Positions 11,814 through 22,786 of a stretch of DNA of 64,000 nt are shown one piece after another. The notes beneath the pieces were generated by a model. The model was not told where the DNA came from and did no database searches. It saw only the letters and a list, made by a program, of their open reading frames with translations. Source of the stretch: Archegozetes longisetosus (taxonomy: Eukaryota; Arthropoda; Arachnida; Sarcoptiformes; Trhypochthoniidae); assembly GCA_018873245.2 (NCBI GenBank), contig JAEMBT020000004.1, positions 11,726,418 to 11,790,417 on the forward strand, written 5' to 3'. Made by a program: the position numbers and the translations under genes. The number at the start of each line of letters is the position of its first letter. Position 1 is the first letter of the stretch.

Positions 11814-13903
11814 TCGTTGAGAAATATTGTGATGTTATCTCATCCCGAAGAACCTGCACCTGAAAACTTTGTGAGATTTAATGATTTGATGAATAACGTT
11901 AGCGATGAAGATATTGAAGTAAACGACATTTATTTCGACGATGCGGTGAACATACAATTCACTTCTGTAAAAATGATTGTCTTTTTGGCAATTAATGAGT
12001 TAAATAAAACTGATATGAATGAAGTGCAAACCTAATATATACCATTTATTTGTTGACTATAAATCAAGCGAATAAACATTTCATTTCAGTTTTATAGACT
12101 TATTAAGCTAAACAATTGGTTTAATTATGATTTAATGAATCATTTAATGACTGCAACTATTTTAAGGGAACAACTGGTGACCCAAAAGGTGCGACTTTAA
12201 GTCATCACAATTTGATTAACAACGCAAGGTTCGTATCGAAGGGGTTAATGGAACAAATAGAAACAGATAAACCAGTGATCTGTTGTCAAGTTCCTCTCTA
12301 TCACGCATTCGGTTCTGTAGGCGGATCCATTGTCAGTGTTATCACAAAAGGAACTATTGTTTTTCCTTCAGAAATATTTAATCCAAAAGAGTCATTGGAA
12401 GCGATTCAAGAGTTCAAGTATAATAATCAAACAACTGAAGAATTTATAGAAAACAATGATTACATTGTTGTTTTAGATGTAACTTTCTTTATGGCACCCC
12501 AACAATGATGGTGGACTTACTCAATACACCGATACCTATATCTAAATATGATACAAGTCACATAATAAGAGGTTTGTTAAAATTAGATGTTACGAATGCA
12601 ACTTATGTCAAACTATGTCTATTATATATTAGGAGTAACGGGAGGTTCGATTTGTCCAGCGGAATTAATGAGATCTATGCATAAAGCGATTCCTACACTG
12701 AAACACATTTTTGTAATAAATGAGTTTATATAAAGATTGCATCTTATATAGAATTTTAAGCTTTAGTCATTTGAAGAAAACATTTTGCCAGATTCAGTTA
12801 GATTTGCTTGAACATTTTTGCAGATTGCACTTATTTGCAGCTTACAATAATTATATTTAATTTTATAAGTACAGTAAACCAGGTTTGATCAAAGTCCATA
12901 TGAGAGCGATCTGCAACAAGTGTGGGCAAAACCAAATTTTCAGTTAGATTTCTATAATGTATCGTTGAATAAGCTATAACTTATTGCTTATGAGTGAGAG
13001 ACAAAGTTCAAAGTACTTTATTCGAGTTAAGATTAAATAATAAGATTCGAATTTAGCTCAAACCGAAATTTTGCTTAACAGATAGTTTATGGAACCACTG
13101 AACTCAGCCCAGGAGTGAGTATGACTTCGATTTATGATTCTGAAGACAAACGATTTGAAACTGTTGGCAAAGCAATAGATCACACTGAAATCAAAATAGT
13201 CGACCACAAAACAGGCAAGTTGGTGCCCATCGGACAACCAGGAGAAATATTTGTAAGAGGGTATTGCACTTTTTTGGGTTATTGGAATCAAGAGGACAAG
13301 ACTAAAGAAGTCATGGATAACACGCGTTGGTACAGAACGGGGTGAGCATTCAATCTTCTAATCGCTGCTTTTCACAGATTAATAAATTAAGTATTCAATT
13401 AAGTGATATCGGGACTATGGATGAGCATGGATATATTCGAATACTTTCCAGAATTAAAGAAATGATAATCAGAGGAGGAGAAAACATATTTCCCCGAGAA
13501 GTAGAAGAGTTCATTCTATCAAATCCAGACGTGGCTGATGTTCACGTATGTCTTTTAGTGACTGTCACTCGTTGGCACACAGCTTATGATTTATGATCAT
13601 TGTTATTGAATGACAGGTCGTTGGAGTTCCTGACCATAGAATGGGAGAAGAAATGTGTGCTTTCATTAGACTAAAATCGAACCAAACTAAAGTCACAGAA
13701 AACGATATTAAAACTTTTCTCAAGGATGAGGTGAGAATAAATTTATAAAATGAGAATATTCAGATATGATTACATGATTACAGATGAGTCACTTCAAAAT
13801 TCCACGATATATCGAGTTTGTGGACGATTATCCGCGAACAGTAACCGGAAAAGTACAAAAATTTGTTCTGAAAGATATAGCGACCAAAAAATATGGAAAG
13901 TGA
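11814..13903 (+). pseudogene. ACSF2-like acyl-CoA synthetase copy 2, lacking exons 1-3
   Basis: Sequence matching copies 1 and 3 starts inside exon 4 and runs to the stop codon: 11814-11966, 12167-12417, 12477-12571, 12633-12712, 13082-13341, 13404-13545, 13617-13730 and 13784-13903. Everything upstream (presequence and about the first 170 residues) is missing and replaced by a palindrome. The remaining exons keep open frames and GT-AG sites, including the P-loop [26 protein letters not shown] and TGKVQKF. The C-terminus ends in TKKYGK, as in copy 3. An in-frame Met exists at 11830, so a shortened protein could be made, but it would lack part of the substrate-binding N-domain. A 5'-truncated pseudogene, recent because the frames have not decayed, is the best reading. 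Confidence 0.8.
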
Positions 13904-15510
13904 AATCATTTTTTCTTCATGTCAATAAGAATACTATTTTAAACTTTGAGTACTATGCTTTTGCTTATTGACTAATTTTGCAGTTATCTAGTTTGAGTTT
14001 GTATTTAACGATTTTAAGAATTTCAGTAAATTTGAGAAATTTGTTCATAGTTAAATACGAAGTTTTCTAACTGCCAATTTTTTGACGTGAGCATGTCATT
14101 GCGTCTCTTATGAGTTATTAGTACAATAAGTGATTGATAGAAGATTCAATAGTGAACTGGTCGAACGAATACAGTGGAATCATTCATTTATACGAACAAT
14201 TGGCAAATATTAAAATAAGCTTTACTTTCGAACAAACTGTTGCACCAAATGATTTGATACCTGATGTAAATAAAAGTTTGCGCACAATACTTTAGGATCT
14301 TATCTAACAAAATAAGAAATTAAGTGAAACACTTCGATTAATCTAAAATTTGTTAACGCTAAATCCATTGTTTTTTAAACATCATAAACTTAAATTTTAT
14401 TGAAATTTCAGTATATTTTCGTTTGTCTAAAAAAAATTGAGATAAGTGTTGAACTTTTTACACTATTTTTTGTAAATTGAAGCCAGCTTTAGTTCATTAT
14501 ATCGGTCATTACAATAAGCTGATTAATAAGTAAGCCCAAAATAGTGACAGATCTTTTTCAAGGTTTTGCAAAACAGTTTCTGTTCATTTTGCACACTGCC
14601 GTAGCCAGTTTTAGTCTGGGGGCTAGAAATTCCGAAATTTTTTTCTGTTTAGAAAAGGCTTTATTAGGTCGGATTTCAATGCAATATAGTTTTTCTAATA
14701 TAACGATTTTTTTGCAAATTCAATAAAATTATCTAAACTTAAAGATGAAGTGATTTCTTCTTCAATTGATATGGGAGTTAAACCGCTTAATCTTTTATTT
14801 AACACACAATTTTGTAAATAAGTTCTAATTAATTTTAATGTTGATAAAGCCGTTCACACGAGGCATATCTTATATATCTAAACACATTTAAACATATTTT
14901 ATTAAATCTAGCATTCAATTTGGACAATCAATAAGTTTTCATAAACATTAAAAATATCTTCATATTCATTAAATAATAAGTGTTTGTTCAAAATTTAATT
15001 TTAAATATATTAAATTCAAACTATAACGGGTATCAAATATTTCATTATCTCAAAACTCATGAAATGCTTGGATTTCAGGCGATAGCACTAACTGTCATTA
15101 AAACTGCTGTCAATTTGTTGTCAGACCTCTTATTAATGTTTAACGATAGACAATCGATTGATCCATTAGATAAATTGAAAGCTTGTCTCAAAGAAATGCA
15201 CAGATTAAAACTATTTCTTCTAAAAGACTTATCAAAATTTCAATCTTAAAGAGAACTTAGTTTTGAACCTTAGCTGTGACATGATTTTTACTTTTCAAAA
15301 CTTTACAAACATCTAATCTTTAGTTTGGACTCGGGGTTTGAACAAATTGATTAAATCAAATCAAAAATAATGTTTTTGTGTGAAAAGTGAAAATAAGTGA
15401 TGGAAACAAATTAACAAATTAATGATAATGAATAAAAAAGGCTTGTACTATGAGATTAGAAGCGTTGAAAAGTTCAAAAAACTCTTATATGGCTCTTACA
15501 CTTTATATTA
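13904..15510. other. Spacer between ACSF2 copies 2 and 3
   Basis: 13904-14070 matches the 3' flank of copy 3 (19213-19380). The rest is AT-rich and unique apart from the hAT remnant at 14594-14850. An open plus frame at 14980-15249 (89 codons, Leu/Lys-rich) shows no recognisable domain and is probably chance or decayed transposon. Confidence 0.4.
14594..14850 (-). mobile_element. hAT transposon 3' end (ZMYM1-like dimerisation tail)
   Basis: On the minus strand, about 14845-14700 reads SCER followed, after a one-base shift, by ALSTLKLIRTYLQN and RLSGLTPISIEEEI. This is the conserved C-terminal dimerisation region of hAT transposases of the ZMYM1 type. About 100 bases further on (14594-14630) lies CACTGCCGTAGCCAG followed by a GGGGGCTAG stretch, the typical terminus of this family. 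The 5' part of the transposase was not found. It is a decayed fragment with no signs of activity. Confidence 0.6.
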
Positions 15511-15961
15511 AAATTGGTCTTATGTCCTTTTAGAAAAAATTTGATTTGTGCACTTATCTGAGACAAGCTTTCAAATGTGCTTTACTTTGGTTTAAGAGAG
15601 TTTATAAATAGCTATACAATATTACTTCCCTAATTTCTTCGAAAACTTTTAAATAGAGTTCAGACCTTTTGTGAGGAGTTTCTCTCATTCGAGACCTACT
15701 CTTTAGTTTTGCAAAATCTTTGGGGGCTGTAGCCCCTAGCTACGGCTTTGAATTTTCATTTAATCTTGTTATCAACATGTTTATGATTACATATAGATTA
15801 ATATATTTTAAGAAATTAGTTTGAAGTGTTTATCTTTTGTAAAAAGATTAAATTTTGGTGCAAACGCCGCTTTATACGTTTTAAATGAGACAAGCTTAGT
15901 AATAAAACAAACCATTTTTCATTCACTGAGTGTTCAACGCGAGAAGTTTAACTTTAAAATT
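15511..15961 (+). promoter_or_regulatory. Upstream region of ACSF2 copy 3 (uninterrupted version)
   Basis: It corresponds to 3386-4964 without the two insertions seen there, and so shows the ancestral 450-base flank. It includes the short GGGGCTGTAGCCCC hairpin and GCTACGGC stretch near 15724-15745, similar to hAT ends. The similarity with copy 1 starts abruptly at about 15511, which defines the left edge of the duplicated unit. No TATA box or initiator was defined. Confidence 0.5.
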
Positions 15962-18900
15962 ATGAATTTCATTAGATGCTCACGAAAAATAGTTGTGTCG
16001 AAAGCACGTTACAATCACAGCTATGTTTTCGGTAAATCAAATGAGTCACTGGTTCCTCTTCTATTGTCAGACATAATCGAACGAAATGTCATCGAATGTC
16101 CTCAAAGTATAGCTTGCATTTCAAGGCATCAAAACATCACTAAATCATACGCACAATTGAGTAAAGATGTGAGTAGTCGTCAAATAATGCAGTGTTAACT
16201 CAAATATTTGAACGATTCGATCATTTGTATTGAAGGTGAATAAATTAACAAAAGTTCTGAAAGAGTTGGGCTGCCAAAAAGGGACTCGAGTTGGTATTTG
16301 GGCTCATAATCGCTATGAATGGATAGTTACACAGTTCGCAACTGCAAAATTAGGCTCTATTTTGGTTAATCAAAGCAATCCATTTAAAACTTCTAAACAA
16401 TTAAATATAAATCACTTTTGCCCATTAGGTGAATGTTAATCCTGGTTATAAAATGAATGAATTAAAATATTGTCTGGATTTGGTTGGATGCCATACTTTA
16501 ATCTCAAGTCAACGCATCAAAACGTCGAACTATTATGAAATTTTGCAAAATCTGATGCCATCGCTTTCCAGTTGTACCTCTACTAAAAATATCGAAACAG
16601 AACAGTAAGAAAAATATGTTTAGTTTTCATTTGATTGACATGTTTTTGATTTATAGAGTCAGTTCGTTGAGAAATATTGTGATGTTATCTCATCCCGAAG
16701 AACCTGCACCTAAAAACTTTGTGAGATTTAATGATTTGATGAATAACGTTAGCGATGAAGATATTGAAGTAAACGACGTTTACTTCGACGATGCGGTTAA
16801 CATACAATTCACTTCTGTAAAAATGATTGTCTTTTTGGCAATTAATGAGTCGAATAAAACTGATATGAATGAAGTGCAAACCTAATATATACCATTTATT
16901 TGTTGACTATAAATGAAGTGAAGGTTATACTTCCGTTTAGCTGCCGTCTCCAATCTCGATGAAAGTGACATATCTTATGAATTTTGGGCTCCTGAATTGA
17001 ATGGTTTTAGTACCATGTTGCGATGACAAACAGTTTCTGAGATATAGCATAAAAACCTAGCCTAATCGAATGTCACATTAAATGATGACCAGCTAATTAA
17101 GAGACACAATCGAAAGTGTATTAGGTATAAATAGATGTATTTTAGTAACATCATCATATCCCAGTAGGCTTGGCGTAGTGGTTAGGTTAGGTTAGGTTTG
17201 GTTAAGCTTGGTTGGTTTGGTTAGTCTAGGTTAGGTGAAAATTGATTAGGTTCGGTTGGGTTTTTGTCATAAATCTTAAAAACGGTTTGTCATCGCAACT
17301 TCGGACCATCACGATTCGATTTTTCAGCCCAAAACGCATATAATATGTGATTTTTATTGAGATCGGGGACGGCAGCTAAATGGAAGTACCCCAAGTGAAT
17401 AAACATTTCATTCTAGTTTTACAGACTTATTAAGCTAAACAATTGATTCAATTATTATTTAATGACCTGCAACTATTTTAAGGGAACAACTGGTAACCCA
17501 AAAGGTGCGACTTTAAGTCATCACAATTTAATTAACAACTCAAGGCTTATGTCAAAGGGGTTTATGGAACAAATAGAAACAGTTAAACCAGTCATCTGTT
17601 GTCAAGTTCCTCTCTATCACACATTTGGTTGTGTTGGCGGATCCATTGTCAGTGCTATCACTAAAGGAACTATTGTTTTTCCTTCAGAAATGTTTGATCC
17701 AAAAGAGTCATTGGAAGTGATTCAAGAGTTTAGGTATAATAATCAAACAACTGAAGAACTTATAGAAAACAATTAGTACATTTTTTTAGATGTAACTTTC
17801 TTTATGGCACCCCAACAATGATGGTGGACTTACTCAATACACCGATACCTATATCTAAATATGATACAAGTCAAATAATGAGAGGTCTGTTAAAATTAGA
17901 TGTTACGAATGCAATTTATGTCAAACTGTCTATTATATATTAGGAGTAACGGGAGGTTCGATTTGTCCACCGGAATTAATGAGATCTTTGTATAAAGCGA
18001 TTCCTACACTGAAACACATTTTTGTAATAAATGACTTTATATAAAGATTGCATCTTATATAGAATTTTAAGCTTTAGTCATTTGAAGAAAACATTTTGCC
18101 AGAATCAGTTAGATTTGCCTGAACATTGTTGCAGATTGCATTTATCCGCAGCTTACAATAATTATATTTAATTTTATAAGTGCAGTAAACCAGGTTTGAT
18201 CAAAGTCCATTTGAGCGTGATCTACAACAACGTGTGGGCAAAACCAAATTTTGAGTTAGATTTCTATAATGTATCACTGATTAAGCTATAACTTATTGTT
18301 TGAAAATGTAAGGATGAGCTCAGAGTGCTTTATTCGAGTTAAGATTAAATAATAAGATTCGAATTTAATTCAAGTTGAAATCCTGCTCAACAGAACGTTT
18401 ATGGAAGTACTGAACTGAGTCCAGCAGCCACTATGACTTCGATTTGTGATTCTGAAGATAAACGATTTGAAACTGTTGGCAAAGCAATAGATCACACTGA
18501 AATCAAAATAGTCGACCACAAAACAGGCAAATTGGTGCCCGTCGGACTACCAGGAGAAATATTTGTGAGAGGGTATTGCACTTTTTTGGGTTATTGGAAT
18601 CAAGAGAACAAGACTAAAGAAGCTATGGATAACACACGTTGGTACAGAACGGGGTGAGCATTCAATCTTCTAATCGCTGTATTTCACAGATTAATAAATT
18701 AGGTATTCAATTAAGTGATATCGGGACTATGGACAAGGATGGATATATTCGAATACTTTCCAGAATTAAAGAAATGATAATCAGAGGAGGAGAAAACATA
18801 TATCCCCGAGAAGTAGAAGAGTTCATTCTATCAAATCCAGACGTGGCTGATGTTCACGTATGTCTTTTAGTGACTGTCACTTGTTGGCATACAGCTTATG

Positions 18901-19212
18901 ATTTATGATTGTTATTGAATGACAGGTTGTTGGAGTTCCTGACCATAGAATGGGAGAAGAAATGTGTGCTTTCATTAGACTAAAATCGAACCAAACTAAA
19001 CTCACAGAAAAAGACATTAAAACTTTTTTCAAGGATAAGGTGAGAATAAATTTATAAAATCAGAAAATTTAGATGTGATTACATGATTACAGATAAGTCA
19101 CTTCAAAATTCCACGATATATCGAGTTTGTGGATGATTATCCGCGAACAGTAACCGGAAAAGTACAAAAATTTGTTCTGAAAGATATAGCGACCAAAAAA
19201 TATGGAAAGTGA
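15962..19212 (+). CDS. ACSF2: Medium-chain acyl-CoA synthetase ACSF2-like, copy 3
   Basis: It has the same eleven-exon structure as copy 1: 15962-16168, 16236-16364, 16429-16604, 16657-16816, 17483-17733, 17790-17884, 17944-18023, 18394-18653, 18716-18857, 18926-19039 and 19093-19212, giving 577 residues. The start matches copy 1 (MNF/MNL...RKIVV). Open frame continues upstream, but that sequence aligns with copy 1's non-coding flank. It keeps the presequence, the P-loop [30 protein letters not shown] and catalytic TGK. The last exon stops after TKKYGK, 13 residues earlier than copy 1. Intron 4 carries a 469-base MITE (16923-17391). The gene appears intact. It faces PREP copy 2, with a stray duplicate of a last exon between them (19383-19504). 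Confidence 0.9.
16923..17391. mobile_element. MITE with ~120-base inverted repeats and an internal TTAGG-like array
   Basis: It is absent from the same intron of copies 1 and 2. It is flanked by an 8-base near-perfect duplication (GAAGTGAA at 16915-16922, CAAGTGAA at 17392-17399), which suits hAT-type transposition. The ends read GGTTATACTTCCG and the inverse of GGGTACTTCCA, and the arms remain similar for about 120 bases (TTTAGCTGCCGT..., ...TTGCGATGACAAAC). The centre (about 17180-17240) holds degenerate GGTTAGGTTAGG and GGTTTGGTT units on the plus strand. It has no coding capacity. Confidence 0.8.
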
Positions 19213-19382
19213 AATCATTCTTTCTTCAAGTCAATAAGACTACTATTTTAAACTTTGAGTACAATGCTTTTGCTTATTGGCTAATTTTGCAGTTATCTAG
19301 TTTGAGTTATTATCTAAAGATTTTGAGAATTTCAGTAAACTTGAGAAATTTTTTCATAGTTAAATACGAAGTTTTCTAACGT

Positions 19383-19504
19383 TGGACGATTATCCGCGAA
19401 CAGTAACCGGAAAAGTACAAAAATTTATTCTGAAAGATATAGCCACCAAAAAATATGGAATACGAGAACATTTTTTCTTCAAGTCAATAGGACTACAATT
19501 TTAA
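19383..19504 (+). pseudogene. Orphan duplicate of the ACSF2 copy 1-type last exon
   Basis: Beginning in the middle of exon 11 (GTTGGACGATTATCCGCGAA), this piece is almost identical to 7690-7808, with the copy 1-type ending (ATATGGAATACG... and the later TAA). It lies after copy 3's own complete last exon and 3' flank, and before the PREP flank. It has no acceptor site of its own. It is a scar left by joining a copy-2/3-type 3' flank to a copy-1-type last exon at about 19380/19381. Confidence 0.85.
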
Positions 19505-19768
19505 GCTTTGAATGCAAACAATTACAAGTTTTATGAAAAAATATATCAGAAAAAATCAATTTTATTCTTAATTTGAAATCTTTTAATTAGAATGAAAGTA
19601 ATTAGAATAAAATAATTTTAGGCAAAAATATTGTTTTAAAATTATTCTTCTCACGATTCGCCTCTAAATTTCGTAGTTAAAATTTGCTGTAAAAGTCAAG
19701 CAGTGACTTAAGGAATACAAAAATAGATTGTCAAAATTTATTCAAATAAATTTAAAACATCTCCAAAA

Positions 19769-22700
19769 TTAATCGTAATAATTGAGTTCGAGCGCATTAA
19801 TAATGAAACAATATATGTCAGTCATTTCATCGATCTTAAGAAAGAAATTCAGGAAGATATATTCATAAGAACTTTATCAAATATTGAAATAATATTGATA
19901 CAAACCATTTTAGTGGTTGGTTTTCCTGCCCCATGACCTGCCTTAGTGTCAACTCTGATCATTAGAGGTACACTATTATTAGTTTCTCCCAATTTTTGCT
20001 GAAGTTCAGCAATAAATTTCAACGAGTGCAAGGGAACAACTCTGTCGTCATGATCGCCTATTATATTGAGTTGATAGACTGTCAATAAATTAAGATTTGA
20101 AATAGACTAATCACCTGTTAGTAGAAGTGTTGCTGGATAACGATCCGACGTGTTTGGAATATTATGTAGAGGAGAAAATCTATTTTTGAAGAATAGGTTT
20201 CAAATAAAATCAGTTTGCGATCAGAGTTCTATTATATCAATAGACATACTTGTAGACATTTTTGAAGTGTTCTTCTTCATCAGGATTTCCATAATCTGAA
20301 CACCAAGCCTGACCTATTGTGAACTTATGGAACCGTAACATATCCATTACTCTATCAGTTAATGAAAAAAATCAATTAATCCAACAAAAGTAATCGCTAC
20401 TAATACTTACCCAACATGACAGATAACGCATCCGAAAAGATCTGGTCTTTGATTAGCACAGGCGCCAACTAATAGTCCTCCGTTAGAACCGCCTTGAATT
20501 ATAAGTCTATTCAAAGGTACAACTCAATTAATTGGTTTGTAAAATAATTTTAAAATCGTATCAACTACTTTTCACGACTAGTGTAACGATTATCGATCAG
20601 ATATTGTGCGGCCGCTTGAAAATCGTCAAAAACATTTTGCTTATTAAACAGTTTTCCTGAGTCGTGCCATTTCTCTCCATATTCACCACCACCTGTAATA
20701 ACAATAATATATTTCTTCATTAGTTGCTTACTTCTGAATGTTGATTATTTAAGCCTACCTCTAATGTTGGCCAAAGCGAATATTCCGTTCAAGTTTTTCA
20801 TTAAGAGTACCCGTTGATTACTGAATGATGGCTGAATACTAATATTGAAACCTCCATAACCGTACAATAAGCAAACATTGTCACCATTAAGATCAATACC
20901 CTATTATCGTAAAAATATTCATAGAATCAATTGCAATTGGGTGAAAACTTGTCAAAATTGATTTCCTTAAAAACTTGACTCACTTTGTTGTGTACAACGA
21001 ATAGTGGAATATTTGTTCCATCTTTGCTTTGGTAAAAGACTTGTTTCGTTACATAAAGAGATGGATCAAAGTTTTGAACTTTGATTTCTTTGAAGATTTT
21101 CGGTTCATTCACAAAGTCGTAGTGATAGATAATTCCAGGTGTTAAGAATGATGTGAAATAATAGAATATTTCGCTTTGATTTCGTTTTCCTGAGAATCCA
21201 GTGATTGAACCAATCGGAAAATCTAATTTACGAATGAGTGACGCATCCAATAGTCTTCTAAGTTCGATCACATTAACCACATCTCGTATATAACACGCAA
21301 CCAACACGTCACTGTTGACACAATCACACCAATCGAGTACATCATTCGGGTGTTCTGCGATCAAATCGACCCAATTTTCCTGTCAATCAAATTTACACCT
21401 ACACATAGTGACAGAAACAATTTGTTATCAAGAATACCTTTGCTGGTGATTTAAGATCAATCTTAACCAGTCGAAAGTTTGAGGCATCTTTGTTGGTGCG
21501 AACATAACAAATGTTTTCATCGTTAGTCACATATTCATATTCCGCATTAAACTCTTCTACAACCGGCAATAAAGCTAGTTCAGATTCAATTGGTTCGCCA
21601 TTGAGTGGCACGTAATACCAGAGACAGTTCTGACAGCTTTCTCTTATGTAAACGTGAAGATATTTTCCACAATCACTCACAACAGAACCACTGGTTAAAT
21701 ATCAAAATATTAATAATGAATTAGTCAAGTCAATGTTTTGAATGCTCACAATCTCCAGTTAGGCTTATCCTTGAAGTGAACAACAAGTATGTCTTCACTT
21801 TGATCAGTGTTAAGCTTATGGTAATAAAGCTTTTGATGAGTGTTTGGTACTGTTTCGGTTCCATCACTCTTCTGGTCGTGATCAGGATAGTACTGAAAAA
21901 TGAATTGTTGCATAGTTTTAACAAACAAATATCCATTAATTGCCAACGTTCAAATGTTTACCGCATAAAAAAATCCCTTGTTGTCGTGAGTCCAGGCAAT
22001 TGATGTGAACTTCGCTTTAGTTAACGTTTCGCTACAATCTTGACCGGTATTCACGTTTCGGATTTTGATGCGAACCCAATCAGATCCTGAATCACTTAAG
22101 CCATAAGCGAACCATTGACCATCTTCTGAAAACGAGGTCACACTGAGGGAAGTGGTTCCATCTTCACTCAACTCATTGGGATCGAGAAATACTCTTGGCT
22201 TAGCGTCAAGAGATTCGAGTATATACAAAACAGACTGATTTTGAAGACCTGTATTCATGTAATAGAAGTAATTGGAGCCCCGTTTGAATGGACAGCCAAA
22301 TCGCGGATAATCCCATAACTCAGTTAATCTTTGACCAAACAAATAAAAAAATAAGTACCCAATAATAGTCTAAAAACTAAATTTGTTGAACCTTTCTTTG
22401 ATTTTATTGCGATAAACACACGACTCGATATAAGGCATTGTTATGTCATTTTGGGATTCAATAAATTTCCTGGTTTCATCGCCATCAGAGTCTTCTAGCC
22501 AACGATACGGATCTTTCACCTGAGTTTAAACGATTTGATTGTTTCAAATGGATTTTTAATCAAATTACTATCAATAACAATGAGTCATTTTTAAAATACT
22601 TTGTGAACGTTTTTAAGACTAAATCTTATACATTAAAGTCATGCAAATGATTAACAATAATTAATATTGAATATAGACATTTAAATCAAATAACAATTCG

Positions 22701-22786
22701 AATCAATTGTAAAATAAGACCTCGATTCCATGAATGACTTCTTTGAAATCATCTCTTCTGACTTTCGGGTACGAAAATTGATTCAT
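19769..22786 (-). CDS. PREP: Prolyl oligopeptidase (prolyl endopeptidase), copy 2
   Basis: It is a close duplicate of 8074-11090 with the same 13-exon layout. The initiator ATG is at 22786, the serine motif GGSNGG at about 20490, DHDDRVVP at about 20050 and the stop at 19769. Exons are open wherever checked and splice sites are conserved. Amino-acid changes against copy 1 are few: for example Arg for Trp in PFK(W/R)GSN, Leu for Ser in RRL(S/L)DAS, and Ala rather than Glu in the segment just after the catalytic His (AGHGAGKP, the usual family form). It probably encodes a functional enzyme. The high identity, introns included, implies a recent duplication or ongoing gene conversion. Confidence 0.9.

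Noticed and set aside
14980-15249. 89-codon plus-strand frame between ACSF2 copies
   Set aside because: No domain or homologue was recognised, and it lies beside a decayed hAT remnant in AT-rich DNA.
15821-15961. In-frame extension of ACSF2 copy 3 upstream of 15962
   Set aside because: The same stretch in copy 1 is non-coding flank and is interrupted by insertions; the conserved start and presequence begin at 15962.
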